Assembly (NCBI GenBank): GCA_021775355.1
Contig: JAJFHZ010000034.1
Location: 186,001 to 250,000 of the forward strand
From: Amylibacter sp.
GTDB taxonomy: Bacteria > Pseudomonadota > Alphaproteobacteria > Rhodobacterales > Rhodobacteraceae
DNA: 64,000 nucleotides
Direction: 5' to 3'
Position 1 is the first letter of the stretch, and each line of letters opens with the position of its first letter. Shown here one piece after another: positions 56,650-64,000 of this stretch. The position numbers and the translations under genes are program-made. Under the pieces are notes generated by a model. It worked only from the letters and a program-made list of their open reading frames with translations, ran no database searches and had not been told where the DNA came from.

Positions 56650-58725
56650 GTGCGCATACCAAGTCTCACTATCAGTCTAGAGGCGCAACGGGGCCGATTG
56701 CTTTTATGGCTGCCTGTGTGCCTGTCACTGGGTATCGGGTTTTATTTTCTGATCGATTTTGAACCAATGGCGGGGCTTGTCCAAATCTTATGTGCTGTCA
56801 ACGCTATGTTGTTTGTTCTGGCATTCATTGAACGCAGCAGGACAAGTGCCATTCTGCTACGGGTCAGTGCAATTATTTTGATGGGTTTTTTGTTGGCGGT
56901 TTTCCGCAGCCATATAGTGGCCGAACCAGTATTGGGTTGGCGTTATTACGGCCCGGTTGAGGGTGTTATTGTTGGGATTGACCGATCCAACGCAAACCGC
57001 CCGCGCCTGACTTTAACCGATCTTGATTTAGGGAAAATCTCAAAATCGCGCACGCCTGCCTTTATACGCGTATCGTTGCATTCGGATATTGGGTTGGATT
57101 ATTTACGCCCGGGCGCACGGGTGCGCACAATAGGTAATATTGCACCGCCAACCGGCCCTGTTGAACCGGGTGGGTTTGATTTTCAACAATATGCATGGTT
57201 CAAAAGGCTGGGTGCGGTTGGATATTCGCGTGAACCCGTTGAATTGGTCGTAGGGTCGAAACTAAATAGCTACACTTTACGTCTGTTTGACCTGCGAATG
57301 CGGATTGCGGCCCATGTTCGTGGCCAAATCGACGGACAAACCGGGGCCTTTGCCGCAGCGATTGTTACAGGTGATAGATCAGCCATTGATCCTGCTATGC
57401 TGGATGATTTGCGTGCTTCGAACCTTGCGCATTTATTGGCCATATCAGGTTTGCACATGGGTTTGCTTGTTGGGTTTATCTTTGGCTTTGTGCGTTATGG
57501 ATTTGCCTTAGTGCCGATTATCGCGCTGCATTATCCGACAAAGAAAATTGGTGCCGTTCTGGCTCTGATTGCGGGCTTTGCCTATCTGCAAATCTCCGGG
57601 GCTGCGGTCGCCACTGAACGGGCTTTTATTATGGTCGGTGTCATGCTTGTCGGGGTGTTGCTTGATCGCCCTGCAATTACCTTGCGCGCGGTGGCGATGG
57701 CAGCGACAGTTTTGTTGATCTTTCGCCCCGAAAGCTTGTTACAAGCCGGGTTCCAGATGTCATTTGCCGCAACGACGGCACTTGTCGCCAGTTTCGAGTT
57801 CCTGAAATATCAACGTCACTGGCAGGCAATACAATTCGGTACGGGCCGAATTTTCCAACCTTTTGTTGCGCTATTTATCTCATCGTTCATTGCAGGGGCG
57901 GCAACGGCCCCGTTTGCCGCGTTTCATTTTAACCAGTTTTCACAATTTGGGCTTATTGCCAACTTGGGTTCTGTGCCTGTCATGGGGTTATTGGTGATGC
58001 CGTCGGCAGTTGTGGCGGGCCTGCTAACCCCATTTGGGTTAGAGAACTTGCCGTTTTGGGTCATGGGGCAAGGCGTGGAATGGATACTGGGCGTTGCCCA
58101 CTTTGTGGCAGGGTTGGATGGATCGGTCAGATATGTTCCCAAAGGTTCAAACTATGTATTGCCGCTTGTCGCATTCGGTGCTGTACTGTTTATCTTATGG
58201 CGCGGGGCAGGACGCCTGCTTGGGACTGTGTTGTGTATGATTGCCTTCGGAATTTGGGTCGGAACATCCAGACCCGATGTGTTGATTTCAGATACAGGCC
58301 GGTTGCTTGGGGTTGTTCTAAACCAGAAACGGGCTTTGAATCGTGAGCGTGGTAATGGTTTTTCTGCAAGGGTCTGGTTGGAAAATGATGGCGATAAAAT
58401 AGAGCAGATTTTGGCAGCTGACCGCTATGCCGGTTTTTCGGATGCGATGGTGATAGATGTCGGTACTGCGAAAATCGGTTATCTTTGGTCAAAGAAAACG
58501 CAACTTTCAGAACTGGAAACTTATTGTCGGAACACGGATATTCTGATCTCGCCCAATTGGAAGCAGGATTTGTCGGGCGATTGCATCCATATTTCGCAAT
58601 TCTATCTGCGCTATAATGGTTCTGTTGCTATTACATTCAAAGATGGGCAGGCCAAGATAAAAACCGCGCGGCAAGTAACAGGGGCGCGGTTGTGGAATTC
58701 ATGGTGGTTGCGCGCAAAACCATAG
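56650..58725 (+). CDS. comEC: ComEC/Rec2-family DNA uptake channel protein
   Basis: ComEC is the inner-membrane channel for DNA uptake. In Rhodobacter it is needed by recipients of gene transfer agent DNA. The 691-residue protein begins at GTG. A DUF4131-type N-terminal region (about 20-190) precedes the competence domain with HLLAISGLHMGLLVGF and about eight helices. The C-terminal 180 residues resemble other alphaproteobacterial ComEC proteins but show no HxHxDH metallo-beta-lactamase motif. It diverges from gltX and converges on lexA. Confidence 0.92.
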   Translation: MRIPSLTISLEAQRGRLLLWLPVCLSLGIGFYFLIDFEPMAGLVQILCAVNAMLFVLAFIERSRTSAILLRVSAIILMGFLLAVFRSHIVAEPVLGWRYYGPVEGVIVGIDRSNANRPRLTLTDLDLGKISKSRTPAFIRVSLHSDIGLDYLRPGARVRTIGNIAPPTGPVEPGGFDFQQYAWFKRLGAVGYSREPVELVVGSKLNSYTLRLFDLRMRIAAHVRGQIDGQTGAFAAAIVTGDRSAIDPAMLDDLRASNLAHLLAISGLHMGLLVGFIFGFVRYGFALVPIIALHYPTKKIGAVLALIAGFAYLQISGAAVATERAFIMVGVMLVGVLLDRPAITLRAVAMAATVLLIFRPESLLQAGFQMSFAATTALVASFEFLKYQRHWQAIQFGTGRIFQPFVALFISSFIAGAATAPFAAFHFNQFSQFGLIANLGSVPVMGLLVMPSAVVAGLLTPFGLENLPFWVMGQGVEWILGVAHFVAGLDGSVRYVPKGSNYVLPLVAFGAVLFILWRGAGRLLGTVLCMIAFGIWVGTSRPDVLISDTGRLLGVVLNQKRALNRERGNGFSARVWLENDGDKIEQILAADRYAGFSDAMVIDVGTAKIGYLWSKKTQLSELETYCRNTDILISPNWKQDLSGDCIHISQFYLRYNGSVAITFKDGQAKIKTARQVTGARLWNSWWLRAKP

Positions 58726-58801
58726 AAAAAAAATGCATAGTATAAAATCTGTAGATGGTTATAAAACCGAAATGGTGACCGCCTATTTATGCTAACACCT
58801 A

Positions 58802-58840
58802 TATAGTACTATAATCCCGCTACCAAAAACGGCAGCGGCG
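58802..58840. other. Palindrome and hairpin between comEC and lexA
   Basis: TATAGTACTATA (58802-58813) is a 12-base perfect palindrome. Directly after it, CCGCTACC and GGCAGCGG (58818-58837) pair with one G-U wobble. The hairpin could terminate lexA or comEC; it lacks a clear T run on either side. The palindrome's role is unknown. Confidence 0.4.
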
Positions 58841-58868
58841 CAATAAGGCGTGGCATATTTTTATTACC

Positions 58869-59558
58869 TTAATAGGTGCGGATCAATCCTACCAAACGGC
58901 CCTGAATTTTTACCTGATCATCACGGTAAACCCGTGTTTCATAGGCAGGGTTCGCAGCTTCCAGCGCTATGGCCGAACCGCGTTTACGCAGGCGTTTCAG
59001 CGTGGCTTCCTGATCTTCGACCAAAGCCACGACGATTTCGCCATTATCCGCATCCGCCTGTTCGTGAATGACCACAATATCCCCGTCGTTGATGCCCGCA
59101 TCGATCATACTGTCGCCTTTGACTTCTAGCGCGTAATGCTTGCCGCCACTTGCCAGCATTTCGCCCGGTACTGACACATTATGCGAGGCGACTTGAATGG
59201 CTTCTATCGGGGTACCTGCTGCAATGCGCCCCATCACGGGCAAATCCAGCGCATGGCTTGATGATATTGGTAACGCAGATCGCGGTGCGGGGGCAGGCGC
59301 CGAACCTTCAATCACGCGGGGTTTAAAGCCGCCATTATCTAGATTTTCGGGCAGACGTATAATTTCCAATGCGCGTGCACGATGCGGTAGGCGGCGGATA
59401 AAACCACGTTCTTCCAATGCAGTGATCAGACGGTGAATACCTGATTTCGAGCGCAGGTTTAATGCTTCTTTCATTTCATCGAAAGACGGTGGTACCCCGT
59501 CTTTTTTCATTCGGTTATGGATGAACTCCAATAAATCCATTTGTTTACGGGTCAGCAT
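58869..59558 (-). CDS. lexA: LexA repressor
   Basis: Represses SOS genes and is cleaved when RecA filaments form. The 229-residue protein has an N-terminal winged helix (about 1-70, with [17 protein letters not shown]), the self-cleavage site Ala114-Gly115 (RIAAGTP), catalytic Ser150 (GDSMIDAGI) and Lys188 (EATLKRL). A strong AGGAGG ribosome site precedes the ATG. A perfect SOS box at 59603-59617 lies 45 bases upstream, showing autoregulation. It is separated from moeA by about 150 bases. Confidence 0.97.
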   Translation of the reverse strand: MLTRKQMDLLEFIHNRMKKDGVPPSFDEMKEALNLRSKSGIHRLITALEERGFIRRLPHRARALEIIRLPENLDNGGFKPRVIEGSAPAPAPRSALPISSSHALDLPVMGRIAAGTPIEAIQVASHNVSVPGEMLASGGKHYALEVKGDSMIDAGINDGDIVVIHEQADADNGEIVVALVEDQEATLKRLRKRGSAIALEAANPAYETRVYRDDQVKIQGRLVGLIRTY

Positions 59559-59602
59559 ATGTTCCCTCCTGTCGCCAGTTTGTCTGCGTATTGTTCCCGT
59601 TC

Positions 59603-59617
59603 GTTCTATAGGTGTTC
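59603..59617 (+). promoter_or_regulatory. LexA-binding SOS box of lexA
   Basis: GTTC-TATAGGT-GTTC matches the alphaproteobacterial SOS box without mismatch and begins 45 bases upstream of the lexA ATG. Two further GTTC tetramers at 59593 and 59599 lie nearby with non-canonical spacing. Confidence 0.88.
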
Positions 59618-59708
59618 TTGTTTTGTGTCAACAGCTATACCTTGGGTAGTTCACTGTTCTAACTATGTCTGCTAAAAGTACATGTACAATTAGATAATCG
59701 CTATTGTG

Positions 59709-60893
59709 TTATATCCGAATGACTTCAACCTTATCACCCGCTTTTCTGGCAGGATCGTTCGGTTCGCGGTGCATCAGGATATTAGCTTGCGCCAATATTG
59801 ACAATAAAGAGCTGTCTTGTCGGTCAAACAAAGTGCATGTCGGATTTCCATCGACCAATCCCGAAATTGCCCGCATATAATGCGCGCGCGGACCGTTGGG
59901 TTTGATGTCTTGGGTCAAGGTTGCAGTTTCGCGTGTCAGGGCCTGTTTACCCAACCCCAGCATCGCGTTTAAAGCTGGGCGCAAAAAGATGTGGCCACAA
60001 ACGATTGAACTGACAGGGTTTCCCGGCAATCCGATTAGTGGGGTGTTATTGTATTGCCCTGCCATCAGCGGCTTGCCGGGGCGCATCGCGACCTTGTAAA
60101 AACTGGTTTCCATATCGGCACCTTGTGCCATTTGGCCGACCAGATCATGATCGCCTACGGATGCCCCGCCCATGGTGACAATCGCATCCGCGTCTTCGCA
60201 AAGATCAAGTACCGTGCGCAATGCCGCTTCATTGTCGCGCGAGATAGGCAACAAACGCGCCTCACCCCCTGCGGCTTCTACCATTGCTTTCAGGCCCAAA
60301 TTGTTGGAGCTGCAAATTTGATCAGGGCCAAGCGGTGCGCCAGGGTAAACCAGCTCATCCCCCGTAGGAACAAGAGCGATAATCGGTTTTCGGCGCACGG
60401 GAACCATGCCCACATTCATTGCCGCCAGCAGGGATATCTCATTGGCGCCAAGCTTTAACGGGGCGGAAACCGTATCTCCAATGGCAAAATCACCCCCTGC
60501 GGGGCGGATATAGGATTTTGTATCGATATTGTCGGACACGGTGATGGTATCGCCGTCGCGGGTACAATCTTCTTGTATCAGGATCCGATCAACCCCGTTG
60601 GGGATTGGCGCGCCGGTGAAAATCCGAACGGCTTGCCCTGTGTTGACAGTGCCTTCATAACGCGCACCTGCCGCACTTTCACCGATAACCGTCAGCGTGG
60701 CTTCTGTTGCAATATCTGCGTTGCGAACCGCATAACCATCCATCGCAGAGCTTGCAAAGGGTGGTTGGTTGTGGGTAGCGGTTATATCACGGGCCAAAAC
60801 GCGCCCCGCAGTTTCAGCGATGGGGACGTCTTCAATATCCAACGGATCAAACAGGTCAAGGATGTGTGCTAAGGCTTGTTCAACAGAGATCAT
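59709..60893 (-). CDS. moeA: Molybdopterin molybdenumtransferase
   Basis: Inserts molybdate into adenylylated molybdopterin. The 394-residue protein shows the N-terminal SSAMDGYAVR segment, the MoaB/MogA-like central domain with LVPTGDEL and ATVTMGGASVGDHD-type loops, and GNPVSS near the C-terminal domain. Its ATG overlaps the moaC stop by one base (TAATG), last gene of the trpG-trpD-trpC-moaC-moeA operon. Confidence 0.95.
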   Translation of the reverse strand: MISVEQALAHILDLFDPLDIEDVPIAETAGRVLARDITATHNQPPFASSAMDGYAVRNADIATEATLTVIGESAAGARYEGTVNTGQAVRIFTGAPIPNGVDRILIQEDCTRDGDTITVSDNIDTKSYIRPAGGDFAIGDTVSAPLKLGANEISLLAAMNVGMVPVRRKPIIALVPTGDELVYPGAPLGPDQICSSNNLGLKAMVEAAGGEARLLPISRDNEAALRTVLDLCEDADAIVTMGGASVGDHDLVGQMAQGADMETSFYKVAMRPGKPLMAGQYNNTPLIGLPGNPVSSIVCGHIFLRPALNAMLGLGKQALTRETATLTQDIKPNGPRAHYMRAISGLVDGNPTCTLFDRQDSSLLSILAQANILMHREPNDPARKAGDKVEVIRI

Positions 60894-61372
60894 TATTTGC
60901 CCTCGTAAAGCCCTGATTTTCCACCGTCTTTCAGTACCACGCGAATGTCGGATATCTGCATGGCCTTATCCACTGCTTTGACCATGTCGTAGACGGTCAG
61001 AGCGGTGACTGAAACTGCCGTCAGAGCTTCCATCTCTATCCCTGTCTGGCCTGTGGTTTTGATGGTGGCTTCTATGTCGACGCAATTTTCAGGGGTATTC
61101 ACCGTCAGATCAATTGCAACTTTGGTGATCGGCAAGGGGTGACACAAAGGGATCAGGTCAGGGGTTTTTTTGGCGGCCATAATGCCCGCGACCCGTGCAA
61201 TACCCAGAACATCGCCCTTTTTTGCAGTCCCTTTGGCAATCAATGCTAGGGTTTCGGGGGCCATCACAATACGGCCCTTTGCGGTGGCGATGCGCGAAGT
61301 CGCGGCTTTGTCGCCAACGTCAACCATATGCGCCATACCTTGATCATCGAAATGCGAGAGTTTGTTGGTCAT
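60893..61372 (-). CDS. moaC: Cyclic pyranopterin monophosphate synthase
   Basis: Acts after MoaA in the first stage of molybdenum cofactor synthesis. The 159-residue protein has [24 protein letters not shown] and the C-terminal [24 protein letters not shown], all strongly conserved. Its ATG overlaps the trpC stop (ATGA) and its stop overlaps moeA, so cofactor genes are embedded in the tryptophan operon. MoaA is not in the window. Confidence 0.97.
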   Translation of the reverse strand: MTNKLSHFDDQGMAHMVDVGDKAATSRIATAKGRIVMAPETLALIAKGTAKKGDVLGIARVAGIMAAKKTPDLIPLCHPLPITKVAIDLTVNTPENCVDIEATIKTTGQTGIEMEALTAVSVTALTVYDMVKAVDKAMQISDIRVVLKDGGKSGLYEGK

Positions 61373-62172
61373 GCGACTACCATCGGGTTTGCTAGAAGGG
61401 TTTTGGTTGCTAAGGCGACATCTTCTTGGCGCATCAGGCTTTCGCCGATCAGAAAACTGCGAGCACCTACGGCGGCCATATCGGCCATGTCTTCGGGCGT
61501 GAAGATACCGCTTTCGGTGATCATATGACGATCGTTTGGGACATTGCGCGAAAGATCGCGCGTGGTATCCAGTGTGACCTCGAACGTTTTCAGATTGCGA
61601 TTGTTGATACCCAAAAGCGCAGATTTCAACTGCAATGCGCGATCAAGTTCGGCTGCGTTATGCACTTCCAGAAGCACATCCATACCCCATTCAAAGGCAC
61701 AGGCTTCCAGTTCATTGGCTTGGCCGTCAGTGACACTTGCCATGATGATCAAAATACAGTCCGCATTCCATGCACGGGCTTGGGCCACCTGATAAGTGTC
61801 ATACATGAAATCCTTGCGCAGGGCAGGTAGGTCGCAAGCATCACGGGCTTGTGTCAGAAATTCGGGAGCACCTTGAAAGCTGGGCGTGTCGGTCAGGACT
61901 GACAGGCATGTGGCGCCGCCTTGCTGATAGGCCTCAGCCAATGCAGGTGGATTGAAATCTGGGCGGATTAAGCCTTTGGACGGGCTGGATTTTTTGATCT
62001 CGGCTATCAGACCATAACCTGTTTGCGTGGCGCGTCCCAAGGCGGCGGCAAAACCGCGTACCAGACTAGCCTCTTTTGCCATATCTTCTAGATCCTTGAT
62101 CGGCAATGCGCGTTTTTGTGCAGCGATTTCATCCAGCTTATAAGCTTTAATTTTTTCCAGTATGTCGGCCAT
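61369..62172 (-). CDS. trpC: Indole-3-glycerol phosphate synthase
   Basis: Closes the indole ring from carboxyphenylamino-deoxyribulose phosphate in tryptophan biosynthesis. The 267-residue TIM barrel includes [29 protein letters not shown] and [12 protein letters not shown], with the expected Glu, Lys and Asn catalytic positions. It is the monofunctional form without TrpF. It overlaps trpD (TAATG) and moaC (ATGA). Confidence 0.97.
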   Translation of the reverse strand: MADILEKIKAYKLDEIAAQKRALPIKDLEDMAKEASLVRGFAAALGRATQTGYGLIAEIKKSSPSKGLIRPDFNPPALAEAYQQGGATCLSVLTDTPSFQGAPEFLTQARDACDLPALRKDFMYDTYQVAQARAWNADCILIIMASVTDGQANELEACAFEWGMDVLLEVHNAAELDRALQLKSALLGINNRNLKTFEVTLDTTRDLSRNVPNDRHMITESGIFTPEDMADMAAVGARSFLIGESLMRQEDVALATKTLLANPMVVA

Positions 62173-63191
62173 TAGTCTGCCTCTGAGGTTATTTTTGCTA
62201 ACAACGCCAGCTTTTCTTTTGCTTTGCCGGAATCGATACTTTCCACCGCTATTTCAACGCCTTGTTTCAGATCATTGGTCTTGCCGGCAATAACAAATGC
62301 GGCGGCTGAATTCAGCAAAACTGAATCGCGATAAGCAGATTTTTCACCGTCCAGCAATGCGCCCAATGCAGCAGCATTATATTCTGGTGTATCACCTTTG
62401 ATCGCTTCTAGCGGATGCACAGGCAAGCCTGCATCCTCTGGATTGATCTCAAATTCTGTAATTTTATCGTTCTCTAATGAGGCAACCCATGTCACACCCG
62501 CGATGGATATTTTATCCGTACCGTCAGAGCCATGTACTAACCATGCTTTTTCAGAGCCGAGTTGCTGAAGTACTTCAGCCATCGGGTGAATAAGATCGCG
62601 TTTATATGCCCCAGTTAGCTGCCGCTTTACACCTGCAGGGTTGGTCAAGGGGCCAAGAATGTTGAAAATTGTGCGGGTTCCCAACTCGATCCGCGCAGGC
62701 ATAACATGGCGCATAGCGGGATGGTGCATCGGTGCCATCATAAAACAGATGCCGGCCTGATCCAAAGCGCGTTGTGCAACCTCAGCTGTGATCATCACAT
62801 TAACACCGTTAAGACTAAGCGCATCCGCAGAACCAGATTTCGACGATAGGCCGCGATTACCGTGTTTGGCGACAGTCACACCAGCCCCTGCGGCCACAAG
62901 GGCACAGGCGGTTGATATGTTGAAGATAGATTTGCCGTCACCACCGGTGCCAACAATATCTATTGTGCCCTTGGGTGCCTTCACGGGCAAGCACTTGGCA
63001 CGCATCACGGCAGCCGCAGCGGTATATTCATCTACTGTTTCACCACGCGTGCGCAGGGCCATCAGGAAACCACCTGTTTGCGATGGCGTTGCTTCGCCTT
63101 CCATGATGATGTTGAACGCGGTTTCAGCTTCGGAGCGGGTCAACGGACCGTCGGCGGCTTTAGCTATTATGGGTTTTAATGCGTCACTCAT
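62172..63191 (-). CDS. trpD: Anthranilate phosphoribosyltransferase
   Basis: Joins anthranilate to phosphoribosyl pyrophosphate. The 339-residue protein has the PRPP loop [15 protein letters not shown] and [15 protein letters not shown]. The ATG at 63191 overlaps the trpG stop (ATGA); a longer frame open to 63275 runs inside trpG and is rejected. It overlaps trpC by one base. Confidence 0.97.
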   Translation of the reverse strand: MSDALKPIIAKAADGPLTRSEAETAFNIIMEGEATPSQTGGFLMALRTRGETVDEYTAAAAVMRAKCLPVKAPKGTIDIVGTGGDGKSIFNISTACALVAAGAGVTVAKHGNRGLSSKSGSADALSLNGVNVMITAEVAQRALDQAGICFMMAPMHHPAMRHVMPARIELGTRTIFNILGPLTNPAGVKRQLTGAYKRDLIHPMAEVLQQLGSEKAWLVHGSDGTDKISIAGVTWVASLENDKITEFEINPEDAGLPVHPLEAIKGDTPEYNAAALGALLDGEKSAYRDSVLLNSAAAFVIAGKTNDLKQGVEIAVESIDSGKAKEKLALLAKITSEAD

Positions 63192-63769
63192 GCCGATACC
63201 TTCACTTCGTCCAGAAAATTCTTTAACATTGCATGCCCATGTTCGGAAGCAATGCTTTCGGGGTGAAACTGGCAACCGTGTATGGGCAGTTCTTTATGTG
63301 CCAGCCCCATAATTGTGCCGTCTTCCAACCATGCGGTCACCTCCAGACAATCGGGTAGGGTGTCACGATCAACCACAAGTGAGTGGTAGCGCGTGGCCTG
63401 AAACGGGCTGGGCAGTCCTTTGAAAAGTGATGTGCCATTGTGGTGCATCGTACCCATCTTGCCGTGTACGATTTCCGTATGACGCACGACTTTGCCACCA
63501 AAGGCTTGTCCGATTGTTTGATGACCTAGGCAAACACCGATCAGCGGTGTTCGGGTTTCTGCGGCTGCTTCGGTTATCGCCAGACAAATCCCAGCCTGAT
63601 CGGGGTCGCACGGGCCGGGGGAAAGCAAGATCGCGGACGGGTTTAGGGCCATGGCTTGCTGCACATCAATCTCGTCATTACGTTTGACCACGACATCGGC
63701 ACCCAACTCGCCCAGATAATGGACTAGATTGTAGGTAAAGCTGTCGTAGTTATCGATCAGTAGCAACAT
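63188..63769 (-). CDS. trpG: Anthranilate synthase glutaminase component
   Basis: Supplies ammonia to TrpE for anthranilate formation. The 193-residue class I glutamine amidotransferase has [13 protein letters not shown], catalytic Cys80 (GVCLGHQT) and the HPESI motif with catalytic His and Glu. The ATG at 63769 matches the family start [11 protein letters not shown]; the frame continues 46 codons upstream without a better start. First gene of the operon in this window; trpE is not seen. It diverges from the partial gene at 63893. Confidence 0.96.
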   Translation of the reverse strand: MLLLIDNYDSFTYNLVHYLGELGADVVVKRNDEIDVQQAMALNPSAILLSPGPCDPDQAGICLAITEAAAETRTPLIGVCLGHQTIGQAFGGKVVRHTEIVHGKMGTMHHNGTSLFKGLPSPFQATRYHSLVVDRDTLPDCLEVTAWLEDGTIMGLAHKELPIHGCQFHPESIASEHGHAMLKNFLDEVKVSA

Positions 63770-63892
63770 TTTCGCGTATTCCAGTGTTCGTGTAAAACGG
63801 GGGGTGAACTCCGTAGATTTCTGCGCTATACATGCCCAGAGTGTTAAGCAATGGTCAAGAGTGCGTACACGTTTTGATAGGAGCAGGTATTG

Positions 63893-64000
63893 ATGGGATT
63901 TATTCAAGGTATATTCGGGTTTTTCATAGGTTTGGTGTTCGGTGGGGTTGCTTTGATGGCCGCTATCGTATTTTTACCGCAAATTCAGGTACCGGATGCG
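63893..64000 (+). CDS. Start of a membrane-anchored protein, truncated by window edge
   Basis: Thirty-six codons are visible: a short N-terminus, a hydrophobic helix (about 8-28, [21 protein letters not shown]) and the beginning of an exported or periplasmic segment. AGGAG lies nine bases before the ATG. The family cannot be told. In Rhodobacterales a divergent polysaccharide deacetylase family protein has a similar N-terminal anchor, which is only a suggestion. Confidence 0.6.
   Translation, partial: MGFIQGIFGFFIGLVFGGVALMAAIVFLPQIQVPDA

Noticed and set aside
63192..63275. Longer trpD start inside trpG
   Set aside because: The extension matches no TrpD N-terminus and the ATG at 63191 overlaps the trpG stop in the usual ATGA form.

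Overview
The window looks like a chromosomal segment of a Rhodobacterales (Roseobacter-type) alphaproteobacterium of moderate GC. The basis is gene content and order: gltA / gltX / comEC / lexA / moeA-moaC-trpC-trpD-trpG, ccmE-endolysin-holin-ccmF-ccmH, rplM-rpsI beside an enoyl-CoA hydratase and a PaaI thioesterase, a CckA-type hybrid kinase, a GTA-type holin, and SOS boxes of the alphaproteobacterial GTTC-N7-GTTC form. No rRNA, tRNA or CRISPR array was recognised. The call is inference from gene families, not a database match.

Layout. 1-2236: accessory edge with a truncated SRAP protease, a single-domain response regulator, a secreted His-rich EF-hand protein and a small lipoprotein with an in-frame hexanucleotide repeat. 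2237-4383: zwf-pgl, entry to the Entner-Doudoroff and pentose phosphate routes. 4553-11391: a corrinoid/folate one-carbon block (radical SAM protein, RamA-like corrinoid activator, VOC protein, membrane protein, methyl-THF:corrinoid methyltransferase, MTHFR-like protein, small virulence-factor-domain protein). No corrinoid-binding protein or MttB-type methyltransferase lies in the window. 11565-13495: ppx/gppA and rlmE. 13548-14504: AT-rich, poorly coding gap. 14505-23666: an accessory metabolic island with a DgcA-like N-demethylase, a divergent overlapping operon (ureohydrolase, (R)-amine-transaminase-like enzyme, two cupins, desaturase), a TDT exporter and a large PHP/DUF3604-like protein.

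23750-29136: housekeeping and regulation (guaB, rsmB-like, cckA, ppk2). 29154-31817: GNAT protein and two Sel1-repeat proteins. 31964-33119: recA with a perfect SOS box. 33435-46786: LysE exporter, MOSC protein, alaS, DUF1330, Lrp regulator, SMR pump, icd, trmJ-like, ctaA, a decayed flavin oxidoreductase, a PEP-mutase-like enzyme, an IS3 transposase scar, a DUF4189 protein, and the ECH / thioesterase / rplM / rpsI group. 46862-52863: murI, argC and the ccm genes with the GTA-type lysis pair inside them. 52894-64000: paaG-like, gltA, gltX, comEC, lexA (second SOS box) and the trpGDC-moaC-moeA operon.

How they connect. gltA, icd and zwf/pgl are central carbon metabolism; ctaA and the ccm genes serve respiration. 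recA and lexA each carry a matching LexA site, defining an SOS core. CckA, ComEC, RecA, LexA and the endolysin/holin pair are all families tied to gene transfer agent release or uptake in Rhodobacter relatives, although no GTA structural gene is present here. The one-carbon block and the 16545-20213 operon are the best candidates for under-described biochemistry.
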